DNA from: Fistularia commersonii
Lineage: Eukaryota > Chordata > Actinopteri > Syngnathiformes > Fistulariidae
NCBI GenBank assembly: GCA_037954325.1
Contig: JBBMNZ010000001.1
Coordinates: forward strand, 24,705,758 to 24,769,757
Length of the DNA: 64,000 nt
Direction of reading: 5' to 3'
The notes under the pieces are model-generated. The model had not been told where the DNA came from and ran no database searches. It was given only the letters and a program-made list of their open reading frames with translations. The position numbers and the translations under genes were made by a program. Positions 1 through 10,936 of the stretch are shown in pieces; positions within the stretch are counted from its first letter, which is position 1; every line of letters begins with the position of its first letter.

Positions 1-50
1 ACCGACAACATCAGCGGTGACCCCCTGAAATCCAACATGAAGAGGTAACC
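1..50 (+). other. possible exon edge at window start
   Basis: The first 45 bases are open in frame 1 (TDNISGDPLKSNMKR) and are followed either by a splice-donor-like AG|GTAACC or, if unspliced, by a TAA stop. I do not recognise the peptide. So few bases could be open by chance, so this is only a flag that a plus-strand gene may end or continue at the left edge. Confidence 0.15.
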
Positions 51-130
51 TTTGACCCTTGCTCGACACGCCCGCACACAGCTGATGGACTCTGAGTTTT
101 TAGCTTGTAATTCTTTGGGAAAAACAGTCG

Positions 131-895
131 AGGGGTTTTGTCGCTGCCACCTGCTGCAAGTTAGCTAAGCATGTTTTAGCACTGACAAGTTCCAAAGTGT
201 GCACTTGACATTTGAAAAAAAACAAAAAAAAAACAAACATAGCCGGTATAAATGAAATTAAGCTAAAATAATATTATTTTTGTCCGTGAAGTGACTTGTT
301 GACAGGCTTTTTTTGCAGCTGTGAGGGTCTTCCATCTACTACATGTTAGCATAGCATGTCTGTAGCACCAACATTTAAAAAAAAAACACAAAAGGTAGTG
401 AATATAAATTACATTAAGTAAAAATAAAAAAAAGTAATTCATTTATCTAATCTACAGGTATAGAGTTATATATGCACAATATATATATATATATATATAC
501 ATGTATATATGTAATGCACAATAATAGCATGGCATATTAGCATAGCATATTGTAGCACTGACAATTTCCAAAATGTTGACTTGACATTAAAAAAAAAAAA
601 AAAACACAAAACATAGCTAATATAAATTACATGGACTTAGAATTAAAAAAAAATATTTTATTAATCCTATCTACTGGGTTAGAGTTATAGGGACAATGCA
701 TGCACATTAATAGATATTTCTATAAATGTGGGGTGCCACCTGTTGCCTGTTAGCTCACCATAAATTAGTACTGACAAGTTCCAAACCGTGACTTGACATT
801 AAAAAAAGAAAGAAAATTCAGCCAGGATAAATAACAGCAGGTTGAAGTTGAATATTTTTTTATAGTTTATTCAATGTATCTAGATATTAATGTGC
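131..895. repeat. diverged tandem repeat, about 4 units of ~190-210 bp
   Basis: Four successive blocks begin near 141, 325, 521 and 730. Each shows, in the same order, a TGTTAGC/TTAGCAT motif, GTAGCACTGACAAGTTCC or a close variant, TTGACATT, a poly-A run, and an AAATTACATTAA-like segment. The order is kept but the units have diverged and one contains an (AT)n run at 479-499. It looks like an old local minisatellite. No coding content is seen. Confidence 0.6.
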
Positions 896-1190
896 TAAGT
901 GGCTAATTTTTCACTGCAGTCCCTGGTCAGGTGTGTTACACATAGAATCCAAGGATCACCACTGTACATGTAAAAGGGGAACAACAACAACAAACAGACA
1001 GACGGCAACAATTTGAAGCGATTATCAGAGCATGTAGGTGCGAGTGTCGTGCAGGATGTTCAACTTGTTGGGCAGTAACAGTCACATGTGACGTTACCAT
1101 AGCTTTAACGTATAGCATTACTGTCTTGATGGTGGGGATGGGGAGTTCCATAATAAGATAAAAATGGAACAAATTCATATTTTATTTTTT

Positions 1191-1350
1191 TCATTCATTC
1201 ATTCATTCATTCATTCATTCATTCTCTTAATTGCCGGGTGCCATAGCCCATCCCAACAATGGGTCCTAGGGCCACATGTGGAAACAAACATTCACTGATT
1301 CATTCACACATCAGGGTAGTTTAGGGTCTCCACTGAACCTACTGCATGGT
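1191..1350 (-). repeat. interspersed repeat with (GAAT)n tail, partial
   Basis: This begins (plus-strand view) with (ATTC)n, the reverse of a (GAAT)n tail. It continues with the same phrases seen in other copies in this window, such as GGGTCTCC..GAACCTACTGCATG. It is one of about a dozen copies of a short dispersed element whose better-preserved members are at 43,141 and 45,405. Confidence 0.55.
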
Positions 1351-2287
1351 TTTGTTATTTCTCTGTTTGGTCGATTTTTTTTTTTTCAATGAAAGATCAG
1401 GATCGATAAATTTACACCAAGATGTTTATTGTCAGCTTTTCCGCGACAGCACAGACCTCGGGTGTAACGTCATCTGTTGTCTTTTTTCCAAACCAACACG
1501 TGGACTGTTTAAGTTCAATTTGAGTTCAATGGAGGGAGAAACTGCAAGACTTCGTTTAATTCTATTTTTGTACAATGGGAAACGCGTTGAAGGTTGACAG
1601 CAGAGAACAAATGAAAGAAATGTAGGGGAGGATAAATGAAATGGACATAAATCTGATGTGAGACTTACCCTGGCTGTCAGGATGAAACAGCACAGTCTGA
1701 TAAAAGTATGAATAGTGGGAAGGGTCAGGAATAGACAGGATTGTTTTGAGGAAAGTGGGTGCATCTTCTCATATTTTTAATATGATCTTATTCTAAACTG
1801 ATAATACTGACTGAGGTGGCCCAGTGGCCAGCAAAAAGGATCTCAGGATCTTGTGATAGAGTTTGCAACCCCCGCCCCCACCCGGCCGACCCTTCGCGCT
1901 AAATAAGTTGAAAAGTTAATGAATGAATGAGCGAGCTTCCCTGAAAAGAGATCCCACGAGGAATGTCGAACAGCCACCTATTTTTCTTTAGAATACAAAA
2001 ACTTCAATTTGACCTGAAGTGAATGTCACTGGGACAGCAACTTCATCTAAAATCATCGCAGGGAGCCGAAGAAGAGCCGCTGCTTCCCTTCAACTTAAAA
2101 CAGCAGAGAGACTTGGACTATTCCCAAGATTTAAACAGCTTCCCTCCCTGATTCCACCTCCCACCCACACCCACCCTTCTATCCTCCCCTGAGGTTCCCT
2201 CCGACGTGCCTCCTGATAAAGCCCTGGAATCCCCCTGAATTCCCGCCTGACATTCACAGCTTTGTGATGAAAACACTTTATATATAT
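1351..2287. other. non-coding stretch
   Basis: No supportable gene. Positions about 1,812-1,925 hold a short repeat-like piece (GAGGTGGCCCAGTGGCCAGC ... ATGAATGAATGAG) that again ends in a GAAT tail. The rest is unassigned AT-rich sequence. Confidence 0.4.
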
Positions 2288-2643
2288 ACTGCTCAAAAAA
2301 ATAAAGGGAACACTTGAACAACACAATGTAACTCTAAGTCAATCACACTTGTGTGAAATCATAGTGTCCACTCAGGAAGCAACACAGATTCATTTTGACT
2401 TGTTTTAAGGACATTACATCAAAGTTGGATCAGCCTGGAGTGTGTTTTTACACTTTAATTTTGAGTGTGATTCCTAATCCAGACCTCCATGGGTTAATAC
2501 ATTTGATTTCCATTGATCATTTTTGTGTGATTTTGTTGTCAGCACATTCAACTGTGTAAAGAGCAAAGTATTTCATAAGAATATTTCATTCATTTAGATC
2601 TAGGATGTGTTTTTTAAGTGTTCCCTTTATTTTTTTGAGCAGT
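2288..2643 (+). mobile_element. MITE with ACTGCTCAAAAAAATAAAGG termini, copy 1
   Basis: The element starts ACTGCTCAAAAAAATAAAGG and ends with the inverted form, giving a terminal inverted repeat of about 28 bp around a ~356-bp body without coding capacity. It sits in an AT-repeat tract. A second copy in opposite orientation lies at 28,112-28,460 and matches along its whole length, so the ends are well defined. I recall similar termini from many teleost genomes, but I cannot name the superfamily with certainty. Confidence 0.85.
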
Positions 2644-2911
2644 GTATATATGTGTGTGTGTGTGTTTGAGTGAGTGTATCTATGTGCATACATACACACA
2701 CAGACATACACGCGCACACATATGTTCACATACGTATATTTACAAAATTTGCAGATGCAATGCTTGCATAATGACAATAAAAACACTTGAGTCTTGATAA
2801 ATGCGCAATATAGAAGTACACAAACACATACTCACACTCACTCACATATACAGAATGTGTTTGTGTGTGTAGTCCTAAAAAAACATGCAGTAGATTCTTT
2901 GAAGACAATTA

Positions 2912-3120
2912 ATTGTCCGAATGTATGGAGAAGAATGAATGGTTATATATGGTCTCCATATGACGCCTGAATGAGAGAGTGAGCGTTTGCACGTCTTGAT
3001 ATGAGCAAAGACGGAGAGTGAATGGTTGTCTGTCTATATGATGTCTTAATGAGAGGATCCTGTGATTGACAGATGACCAGAGTGCAGGATAAGCGGAATT
3101 GGCTATGAATGAATGAATGC
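2912..3120 (+). repeat. interspersed repeat with (GAAT)n tail
   Basis: This contains the phrases TGAATGGTTGTCTGTCTATATG, GAGTGCAGGATAAGCGG and ATGAATGAATGAATGC, shared with the copies at 13,165, 22,480, 43,141 and 45,405. Only the 3' half is present. It is in plus orientation with the GAAT tail at the right. Confidence 0.6.
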
Positions 3121-5079
3121 ATTTTCAACAGCGAAGATTTGGAAGGGTGTTTCCCCGATCGGAAACCGCCGGAGTCGAGATGAGTGCTGGTAGTTTTTAA
3201 AGACAGGAGTTAACAGGTAAGCAAACCAATTTTCATGGTCAGGTGCTCGATGCAAAATTTTAATTTTTAATTTAAAGGTTGAAATTATGTAGGATGAAAA
3301 AAAGAAAAAAAAAACAGGGAAATAAAAAAATAAAAAACATTATTCTTTTTTCAGGATTTGTATATATGCATTTCTTCTGCTGCCTTGTTTCATGATTTTG
3401 ACCAAAAGGAAGCGAACATTTGGTCTGTTGGATGAGCTCGATCAAATTGTCTGTATTTTGCGGTCTGGCCAGTAGAGGAAGATGTTGCGTTGATTTTATT
3501 TTTTGGTTTATTTTCTGTCAGCTGCTCTGAACTCACGCAGGTTAGGAAATTAAATAAGAAAGCTTGTTTGGTCTCGAGGGAGGTGTTCTTATTTTTTGTA
3601 AGACTATTTTTACCATCACACCAACTTTTTTTTTCCACTGGGTTCAGATCGTAAAATGACACACCGAAGGAACTTTTCATTTTTGTACTTTAATGGGCAT
3701 CATTAATTTGCCCAGAGCCAACAAATTATATGTTATCTAGTATTGTATTTTAAGATAGGTTTTTATGTTATTAATATCCCTAGATGAGCTGTATTTTTGG
3801 TTGCAAATTGTACTTACAATAATTCATGTTTTATCAGTTTGACATGCCTTTTCTTATTTTTAATTCAAACCAGTAATTACTTATTCTATTCATAACAAAC
3901 CACAGAATAACATCAGACGTTAAGTCTGTATTTCTTTTAATGTTACTCTTTTGTTTTTGGTGCTACATGTCCCTCCGAATTGTTGCACACACACCACAGT
4001 TCAGTAGTTGACAATGTATACAGTACACAGTGGAACAACTCATTTATAATGACACACATAACAACACATGTAATACAGCTTTGGTTCATTCTTAATCATA
4101 CGTGCATTATGTAATAACATACTGCAGTACTAAACTGTAGCCAATGATTTTATGGAAGTTATATCAAGGTACAATATTAATACATTGGGGTTATTACACA
4201 ATGCACATTCTACACAAAATGGATTGGATTATTTGTCCACCTCTGTGGTTGTCCACCTTCAATCTCGAGTGCGCAAAAGGAAAAGTCATTTGTACCAAAA
4301 GTCATCTTTCTTAACTGACCTGGATCTGATTGTACTTTAGTGTTTTAGTCAGGGAAAACACCTGGTTGACGGTAAAACGTCCATTTAATAATCAATAGCC
4401 GTTATTGGCCACAGCCACCCCACACAAGCCAGCAATACAACTAAATGTTCCTGCTCAATTCCAGGTTAAAAACCTCAGAATTCCTTGCACCCCAAAATCA
4501 CACAGAAAACAAGCATCAACATAAACCCCAACATAGACTCGCTACAGGACGGTGTGAAGTGAAAACTAGTGTAACGGACAGCTTATAACATCCTGATGGA
4601 TTTTTGGGACATACAATACATTACTTTCCAGTAAAAAAAACAAACAAAACCTTTGTTACATCAACACTTTTTGCTCAGGTTTGTGGAATAACTCTTGGAT
4701 GTGATGCTCCGTAGGGGAGGCTGCTTTTGTTACAGTTGAGGCATATTTATTTTTTTTTGGCATATAACTATATTGAACATCCTCTCGTGCCAATATGAAA
4801 CTCAAACTGCAAACAGGCCCCGGGGGGGGGTATTTATCCAATAATAATAGAAAAAAAAACAACCCCAAACATATTTTCCTCTAGCATTTAGTGCATTTTT
4901 TTTTTGTGTTGAGATGTCTGGGGACATTTCAACAATCTCTTTAATTCTAAAAAAAAAACAGGTAATTTTCTGCATAGATTATTTTCAAAGAAAAACCTAA
5001 TGTTCCTCCTTTAAAATCATTTCCTTTATCTCATTCTAGACAATGTAGGGCTCCCAATGAATAATCATATTATTGTGTA
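3121..5079. other. intergenic, downstream of nceh1
   Basis: AT-rich, with no reading frame resembling a known protein. Homopolymer A and T runs are common. The distal 3' UTR of nceh1 may extend into 4,746-5,515; see the poly(A) signal candidate. Confidence 0.4.
4746..4751 (-). promoter_or_regulatory. candidate poly(A) signal for nceh1
   Basis: A minus-strand AATAAA about 770 bases past the nceh1 stop codon. Such hexamers occur by chance in AT-rich DNA, so this is only a plausible 3' end. Confidence 0.25.
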
Positions 5080-5122
<43 letters not shown>

Positions 5123-5135
5123 AACTATATTATTA

Positions 5136-5181
<46 letters not shown>

Positions 5182-5182
5182 G
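5080..5182. repeat. (AT)n and (TTA)n microsatellites
   Basis: An (AT)n run at about 5,090-5,117 is followed by a TTA/ATT trinucleotide run at about 5,128-5,182. They produce artificial Ile/Tyr frames only. Confidence 0.9.
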
Positions 5183-5324
5183 TAATCATTATTTTTGTTG
5201 CTAACTGTCTCATACAATATACAATTTGTAAAAATTTGTACTGCAACTTTCCACCCAGTCGGAGACCACTAGAGGGATAAACAGCCACAGAAAGAGGGCG
5301 TTGTGTGAAATTAGCAAGTAAAAC

Positions 5325-5351
5325 CAACAAACAAACAAACAAACAAACAAG
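5325..5351. repeat. (AAAC)n microsatellite
   Basis: Repeated CAAA units lie between the nceh1 stop codon and the TTA repeat, probably within the nceh1 3' UTR. Confidence 0.8.
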
Positions 5352-5515
5352 ATATTGTGTACCTTGGAGAACATGAAGCCCCTGAGCTCAGATCGTCACA
5401 CGCAGCCAGACATGCAAGCCCTTAGTGGGTTTATGAACCGTAAAGCATGAGCGAGTGCCTTTTGCATCATCAAACACGTCCACACACACACACACACACA
5501 CACACACAGCGACAC

Positions 5516-6121
5516 CTACAAGTTGTCCTGAAGCCATCTGAGGTAGCTCTGACGTGCCCTCACCCCCACGTCAAATTGCAGCGGCCACCACACGAAGCTG
5601 AAGCAGCCGTGAAACCCGTCCTCCAAGTGGATGTGAGTGACGGCTACGCCGGCGTCCCGCAGGCGCCTGGCGTACATCAGGCCGTCGTCTCTCAACACAT
5701 CATATTGGCACGTCAAGATGTACGCCCGGGGGCATTTAGCCAAAACGTCTGGACTTCCCAATAGCGGCGCCGCCCGCACATCCACCAGCCCGGGCACCTT
5801 CTCCACCCACTGCAATCCCTTCGAACCCCTGATCTGCTTGTGGTTCTTCTTATATTTGGGGTCCAGCAGGACCGTCCAGTTGACCCGTGCCATCAGCTCA
5901 GGGCTGACGGCTGCGCTGTGGTTGTTCACCAGCAACTGCGGCAGGAGGGTTTGGTCGATGCCGAGGTACTGCTGCCAGAGTTTGACCATGAGTTTGCGGT
6001 ACAGGATGGGGTAATTTTTGTTCTCCAAGTAGGAGGGTGTGTTGAAGTCCAGAGCCTGGAGCACCGGATAGACTAAAGCCTGGACGCTGAATTTCACACT
6101 CATGCTGTCATCGTTCGCAAT
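5516..6121 (-). CDS. nceh1: nceh1 exon 5 (residues 220-420), terminal coding exon
   Basis: The acceptor ATTTTTCAG precedes ATTGCGAACGATG. The exon encodes the rest of the hydrolase with catalytic Asp360 and His390 and ends ..WLQDNL-TAG at 5,516. A short CA repeat (5,480-5,508) lies immediately past the stop in the 3' UTR. Confidence 0.93.
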   Translation of the reverse strand: MANDDSMSVKFSVQALVYPVLQALDFNTPSYLENKNYPILYRKLMVKLWQQYLGIDQTLLPQLLVNNHSAAVSPELMARVNWTVLLDPKYKKNHKQIRGSKGLQWVEKVPGLVDVRAAPLLGSPDVLAKCPRAYILTCQYDVLRDDGLMYARRLRDAGVAVTHIHLEDGFHGCFSFVWWPLQFDVGVRARQSYLRWLQDNL

Positions 6122-9100
6122 CTGAAAAATCCATTTATTATATTGAATTAAATCAAATTCTTAGTTCTATTTATCTGATAACTACTATGACCTGTTTTTG
6201 TCTTAAATTCGGATATTAACTTATGAAGATGCTATACAATTCCAAAAATGATTTCCTTTTGAAATCATCACTTCCTGGTAGACTTTACATGTTGAAACAT
6301 TGACAATAAAGTTTTAGCAAAGCATTAGTATTAGTCACATAAGAATAAGAATAAGAACAACTTTATTTATCCCAAAGGAAATTGTTGTGCCAGAGTTTCA
6401 AGTAAAACATAACAATAATAAATAATAGTAGGAGGAAAATATAACAATAATAATTAATAGTAGGAATATATATATAATTGTAGGATACAAATTTAATAAT
6501 GGTGCCTTTATTGGGTTGCAATCCTAATATGAACATTATTTGATAACTATCGTATCAAACTCAAGTGTTACGTGCCGGCACCTTTTGTATATAATGATGA
6601 GATGTTAAAAAAAAAAAAAAAAAATACAAAAATGATTGCTACTCATTACATTTTTATCACTACATTCTGTGTGTGTTGCAGAACATGTCAGTGTTCGTAC
6701 CTCCTGAGCGACAGCCGCAGCCATGTTCCCTCCTGCACTGTCCCCCGACACCGCCACCCGCTCGGGGTCGATGGAATACTTGACCAGAACGTCACGGGAC
6801 AAGAAGTGCTTGGCAACAGCGAGGCATTCGAGAACCGGCACCGGAAATTCCACCTCCGGATACAGACGATACCTGTACGTGCACGCAAACACACACAAAC
6901 ACACAGACACAGACACAGAGCGTGATATATTGCTTTTTTTTTTTCTATATTGAAACTTCAAAATTGCTGCAGGAGGAGAAAAACTTACTGAACAGAAACC
7001 ACAACAGCGTTGAGCTCGTCAGACATCATCCGGGTGATAAAATCGTACGATCCCTTTTCTGAAGAGGAAGGGAGAGTGAGAGAAAGGTTTGTTGAAATGG
7101 TGTGTTTTGCTTGAAAGCAAAGAAAACACTTTCAGGACTGGCATATTACAACACTGTACTTGGATCCAACTGAAATTGCAGGAGAAATTATTCTCCAATA
7201 TTGCAAACATGCTGAAAATAATCTGTCTTTCATGAATGTGTGGAAACAAATAGACAAAAAGTCACACAGGCTCTGTAGTGCTTCTAAAACACTTCTGTCA
7301 AACGCCCCGTTCAAAGTCTATCTAGTGCAGATCTGGGCATTTTACGGCCCGCAAAAAAACTATTTTCTTTGAATATTTTAACAAGCATTTTCAATCACTA
7401 TTGAATTTAGAAACTAGTTTTTTTCTTTTTCATTTTTTTTTCCTTCAATTTTTTCCCAATATAATGTCGGTTGATACATTTATACATTATTAATGATTTT
7501 AATATCAAATTAATACAATTGAATTAATAATATTAATAATTTTAAAATGCCAAAAATTGAATATTTTCATTTTTTTCACCTAGTTAGCCCGGGCATAAAA
7601 ATTAGATAAGAAATGTGGCCCACCAGCCAAAATAATTCCCCACCCCTGATCAAGTGTGACCAAAATAGCACATTTTTATGGTCCCAAAGTTGCGTGACCG
7701 AGTAAGGGCATACGCCATGTTTGACCTGCATCCGTCTGTTTTGTTTTTGCGTAGTTTGTATTTAGGCAAGTTCTCCGAAAGCCGACTCACCGGCGCTGCC
7801 CAGAACCCAGCCTCCTCCGTGGATGTACAGAACCCCTCTCCTCAGGTGGCCCTCCCCCCCGGCGGGGGGCTCGTAAACACGGACGGGGACGCCGGCGAAA
7901 GCGAGGTCGCTGACTTTAACTCCGGGCGTGACCCCGCCGCCGCCGCCGCCACCGCCGCCGCGCTCATCTCCCACCCACAGCTCCGTCATGTCCTCGGACA
8001 TTTCAGTCCACTTGCGGAGTGACGCGCCGTAGTTGTCCAACCCCAGCCGTTCCATCAGAGACGCCTGAGGAGACACGAGGGGAGGGGAACCTGCCTTCGT
8101 CACGCCATCATGGCACTTGGTGAGACACAAAAATCACTCTTCCGAAGACACGCTTTTGACCACCACAGTCATAACTGTATCTTGCGGATACACAAGACGT
8201 TTGGTTGTCCGCGCTGCTCTCTAACTCTCTGGAAACTGAGAACACGATGCCTGGAAACACATTTTCAGCTGAGTCATTAGTAAATGATGGGATATTATAA
8301 TATCAGCATCTTTATATACAGCACTACCTTCTCCGGTATTTCAAAATGTAGATTATAAATTCAATCATTCATTCATTCTCCATACCGCTTATCCTGGAGT
8401 CGGGGTTGCAGCTGTGGAGAGGAGGGGTTCATCCCAGACCGGTACCCAGTCGATCACATACGACTATTCACCCTCTCATCAATGCGTCTTATGGAGACAC
8501 ACAACCAACCATTCTCTCATTCACGCTTCTTGTGTGAGCGAAGGTGAATGGGTTGTACGTCTCTATGACGTGTGAAGAAGAGAGTGAATGGATCTTCTTC
8601 CTCTTTTCCTTTTCCCTTCAGGGGTCGCCATAGCGAATCAACCTTTTTATTCACTATCCCTCCTTTGTACACGACCCGATGGGTCATGAATGGGTGTTTG
8701 TCAGTACATGTATGTGTGAATGAAGGACCGAATGGCTGTTTGTCTCTATGTCAGGGGTCTCAGACTCGCCGCCCTCGGACCAATATTTTGCGTCCCCCCC
8801 GCCTGAAATTCAATCTTTGTGTTAGTGCGGCCCGCGCGTTTTTTCTCATTTGCGTGTGGTGGTTTTATACAGTGGGTTAAAAAAAAAAAGGCCAGGAAAA
8901 AGTGAAAAAGTAACTTTGCAATGTATTTTTTGCTTCAAAATTTGAAAACAAAATGATTTTTTTGATAAAAATACATCTAGTGACATTCTTAAAACGATAT
9001 TTTCCTTTCTTATTTCTATAAAAACCACCAAAACGATAGCAAAAAAAAAAAAAACTGGCAAAATTAAAAAGATTGATTTAGTAACCAGAATAGCCCCCAT

Positions 9101-10488
9101 TAGCCTCGTAAACATTATACCTATTCTTACACATGTTAACAATCAATTTTCTAATAAATTCTTTGTGACAAGATTTTCCCTTTTAACTCGACAATATTTT
9201 TCGGGTTCAATTTCATCCATTCTTTTTTAATATTCATTTTTAATATTAATTTGTCATGTATATTTTTAGAGGAACAGTTTATTACATAGAAAGATTTGTA
9301 TAATTTACCTGTTTACCGCCTTTACACTAAAACAAAGGAAAAATTTGGAGTTAGTGTTACTTCAAGCTAATGATTTTACTGTTTCGGCCCCCTTGACATC
9401 AAATTGGGGTGTCTGTGGCCCCCGGACCAAAATGACTTGACACCCCTGCTCTATATGTACCGCTGAGGTGAATAAAAGCTGAGAAAGACTCCAACCCCCT
9501 CATTTATTCATTCATTTATTATTGAAAATAATATTTTGTTCCTAATTTCCAGACATAGTGTGTTTCTTTTTCTCACTCCCCTTCAATAATTTAGATCACA
9601 ATGACCCTTGTGATTTATAGACGTGTGCAATTTTCCGTTGCTCGTGGATCTGAAAATGGGACGCAATGAATGGCGTTTTTGTGCACACAATGTTTCATTG
9701 AAACATGTCATGATTTACCAACCCCTTACACGGTTGAGCAATGTTTAACTGACATTATTACTCAGGGCAACGCAACATTCAAAATGTAGAACAAAGGTGA
9801 ACGCCAACTGGTCGTCCTCATAGGAGCCTGAATACAAGTCTTACAAAATTTGCAGAGTTTTGCCAGATTAGTGACATAAGACACAGCGTGACGGTTTTCT
9901 AAGTCGAGCTGTGAAATGAATATTAAAAAAAAAAAGCTCCTCCTGGAAGTTTTTCTATTTAAGTCCGCTGTGATGAATGATCACTAATCAGGGGAAGCGT
10001 GAAGAACTTTCTGTTATGAAGAAGCCGCTGTCGTCCACAAATAGCTTCAACACACCATGTTTCATCTGAAAATGCCATGTTTTTGCACTTCTCACACAAC
10101 ATAATACCTCTCTGTTGCCGGGCGCAGGTCCACATCCAACACATGTATTCGCCACTTTGGGTCGACCTCAAGTTTTCTCGAGGGTCAGTGCCCAAAAATG
10201 GGATTTTACTAGTTGTAAAATCACATTTTAAGATGTATTGATAAGACAGCAAACGTGCACCCCTTCCTAAAAGAGCATCAATCACATATAATCCAAACAA
10301 ATGGAGCTGCACCCTGTATCCACCTGAACATCCCATTTCACTCTTACCAGGTGCATCGTGGTCCGGAATCCTGCATCCAACAGCATCAACTTCCACGGCT
10401 CCTGGATGGCATCGGGCAGCGGGATGTAGAGGTAATAACCCACGGACACCGTTAGTAACACCGTTATAATCACTGAGCACAATCTCAT
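5516..10488 (-). CDS. nceh1: neutral cholesterol ester hydrolase 1-like, 5 exons
   Basis: The exons are 10348-10488, 7791-8064, 6989-7058, 6701-6872 and 5516-6121. All introns are GT-AG and all phases agree, giving 1,263 nt and 420 residues (human NCEH1 is about 408). Residues 4-24 form an uncleaved hydrophobic anchor followed by YIPLP and PWKLMLLDA. The alpha/beta-hydrolase domain has oxyanion motif HGGGW at 129-133, nucleophile Ser207 in GDSAGG, Asp360 in YDVLRDDG and His390 in DGFHGC. Sequons NHS (Asn286) and NWT (Asn300) fit a lumenal domain. The family are ER-membrane serine hydrolases acting on lipid esters such as cholesteryl ester and 2-acetyl monoalkylglycerol ether. The C-terminus SYLRWLQDNL and the QALVYPVLQALDFNTPSY segment favour NCEH1 over AADAC, though other AADAC-like paralogues remain possible. 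One oddity is a nine-glycine tract at residues 83-91. The gene appears intact. Confidence 0.92.
6346..6470 (+). mobile_element. LINE 3'-end fragment in nceh1 intron 4
   Basis: The sequence AAGAACAACTTTATTTATCCC followed by GTTTCAAGTAAAACATAACA and AATAATAGTAGGA matches, in opposite orientation, the 3' trailer of the LINE relic at 55,690-56,165. It is a 5'-truncated copy antisense to the gene. Confidence 0.6.
6701..6872 (-). CDS. nceh1: nceh1 exon 4 (residues 162-219), nucleophile exon
   Basis: It starts with the last base of Gln162 and YRLYPEVEFP, and carries VSGDSAGGNMAAA with the catalytic Ser207. It ends CAGGAG|GTACGA in phase 0. The upstream intron is only 116 bp and contains a degenerate CA repeat. 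Confidence 0.92.
6989..7058 (-). CDS. nceh1: nceh1 exon 3 (residues 139-162)
   Basis: A 70-bp exon between CCTCTTCAG and GTAAGT, entering in phase 1 and leaving in phase 2. It encodes KGSYDFITRMMSDELNAVVV, matching the AEELNAVIVS segment of the family. Confidence 0.9.
7328..7648. mobile_element. hAT-type MITE in nceh1 intron 2
   Basis: About 321 bp beginning CAGATCTGGGC and ending CCCCACCCCTG. It is flanked by 8-bp direct repeats ATCTAGTG and ATCAAGTG (7 of 8 identical), which fits the 8-bp hAT target duplication. The interior (GAATTTAGAAACTA, AAATGTGGCC, CAGCCAAAATAATT) matches the copy at 11,885-12,217. No coding capacity. Confidence 0.75.
7791..8064 (-). CDS. nceh1: nceh1 exon 2 (residues 48-139)
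   Basis: The acceptor TCTCCTCAG precedes GCGTCTCTGATG. The exon encodes the lid/N-terminal region, a CCG-repeat polyglycine tract, the VKVSDLAFAGVPVRVYE strand and the oxyanion-hole HGGGW. It ends GGCAGCGCCG|GTGAGT in phase 1. Confidence 0.9.
8366..8590 (-). repeat. interspersed repeat with (GAAT)n tail, nceh1 intron 1
   Basis: In plus-strand view this starts TCATTCATTCTCCATACCGCTTATCC, the inverted GAAT tail and GGATAAGCGG motif, followed by the inverted body phrases. Minus orientation, the same strand as the gene. Confidence 0.6.
8598..8645 (-). mobile_element. RTE-type LINE 3' tail fragment
   Basis: CTTTTCCCTTCAGGGGTCGC followed by CAGCGAATCAACC-like sequence is also found at the 3' end of the RTE relic at 43,605. 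Only the last few tens of bases remain. Confidence 0.5.
8752..9448. mobile_element. hAT-type non-autonomous element in nceh1 intron 1
   Basis: About 697 bp, starting CAGGGGTCTCAGACTCG and ending AATGACTTGACACCCCTG, with inverted CAGGGGT ends. The flanks CTCTATGT and CTCTATAT agree at 7 of 8 positions, an 8-bp target duplication. It interrupts an older GAAT-tail repeat fragment. The interior has no intact reading frame. Confidence 0.75.
9457..10347. other. rest of nceh1 intron 1
   Basis: Nothing recognised. The minus-strand frame here continues from exon 1 through the donor site and is not coding. Confidence 0.5.
10348..10488 (-). CDS. nceh1: nceh1 exon 1 (residues 1-47)
   Basis: The start at 10,488 was chosen because MRLCSVIITVLL..YYLYIPLP aligns with family N-termini. 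An in-frame upstream ATG at 10,617 would add 43 basic residues ahead of the membrane anchor, which family members lack. The exon ends CACCTG|GTAAGAG in phase 0. Confidence 0.9.
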
Positions 10489-10936
10489 TTTGACAAAACC
10501 CGACGTGTGAGATCTGGGGAGGTGTTTTTTGGAAAGTGACTCGGCCGGGTTTCCACTGACAGTGGGTTTGTATCGGGACCGAAAACGTGGAACTAACCTG
10601 CAGCGTGGGTTCTTCAAAATAAATCCTTTGTATGAATATGTAGAATATGAATTAATTCTGGGCAGTATGTTTATGTGTTTAACCAGAATAAACGGTTATG
10701 ATTTCATCAAACAAAACAGATTTGGTTGTTTATAAAAACAACCAACAGTTCACGTATCATTACATGGTCATATATATATATATTTTTTGTAAACCATACT
10801 TTTATTTTGAAGGGTAGTTTCTAAACCGTGATAAAGAAATACAAAACCAACGGAGATGTGGGAAATTGAGTTTGCTGTGGCTTGAAACGTTGTATTACAT
10901 TAATGTGACCAACGGGAGGCAGTAGAGAGCTGCAGC

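Noticed and set aside
5447..6103. Plus-strand frames opposite the last nceh1 exon
   Set aside because: These are antisense shadows of a GC-rich coding exon.
10282..10347. Extension of nceh1 exon 1 past the splice donor
   Set aside because: The frame stays open beyond CACCTG|GTAAGAG, but the added residues match no family member, while joining to 8,064 restores the hydrolase.
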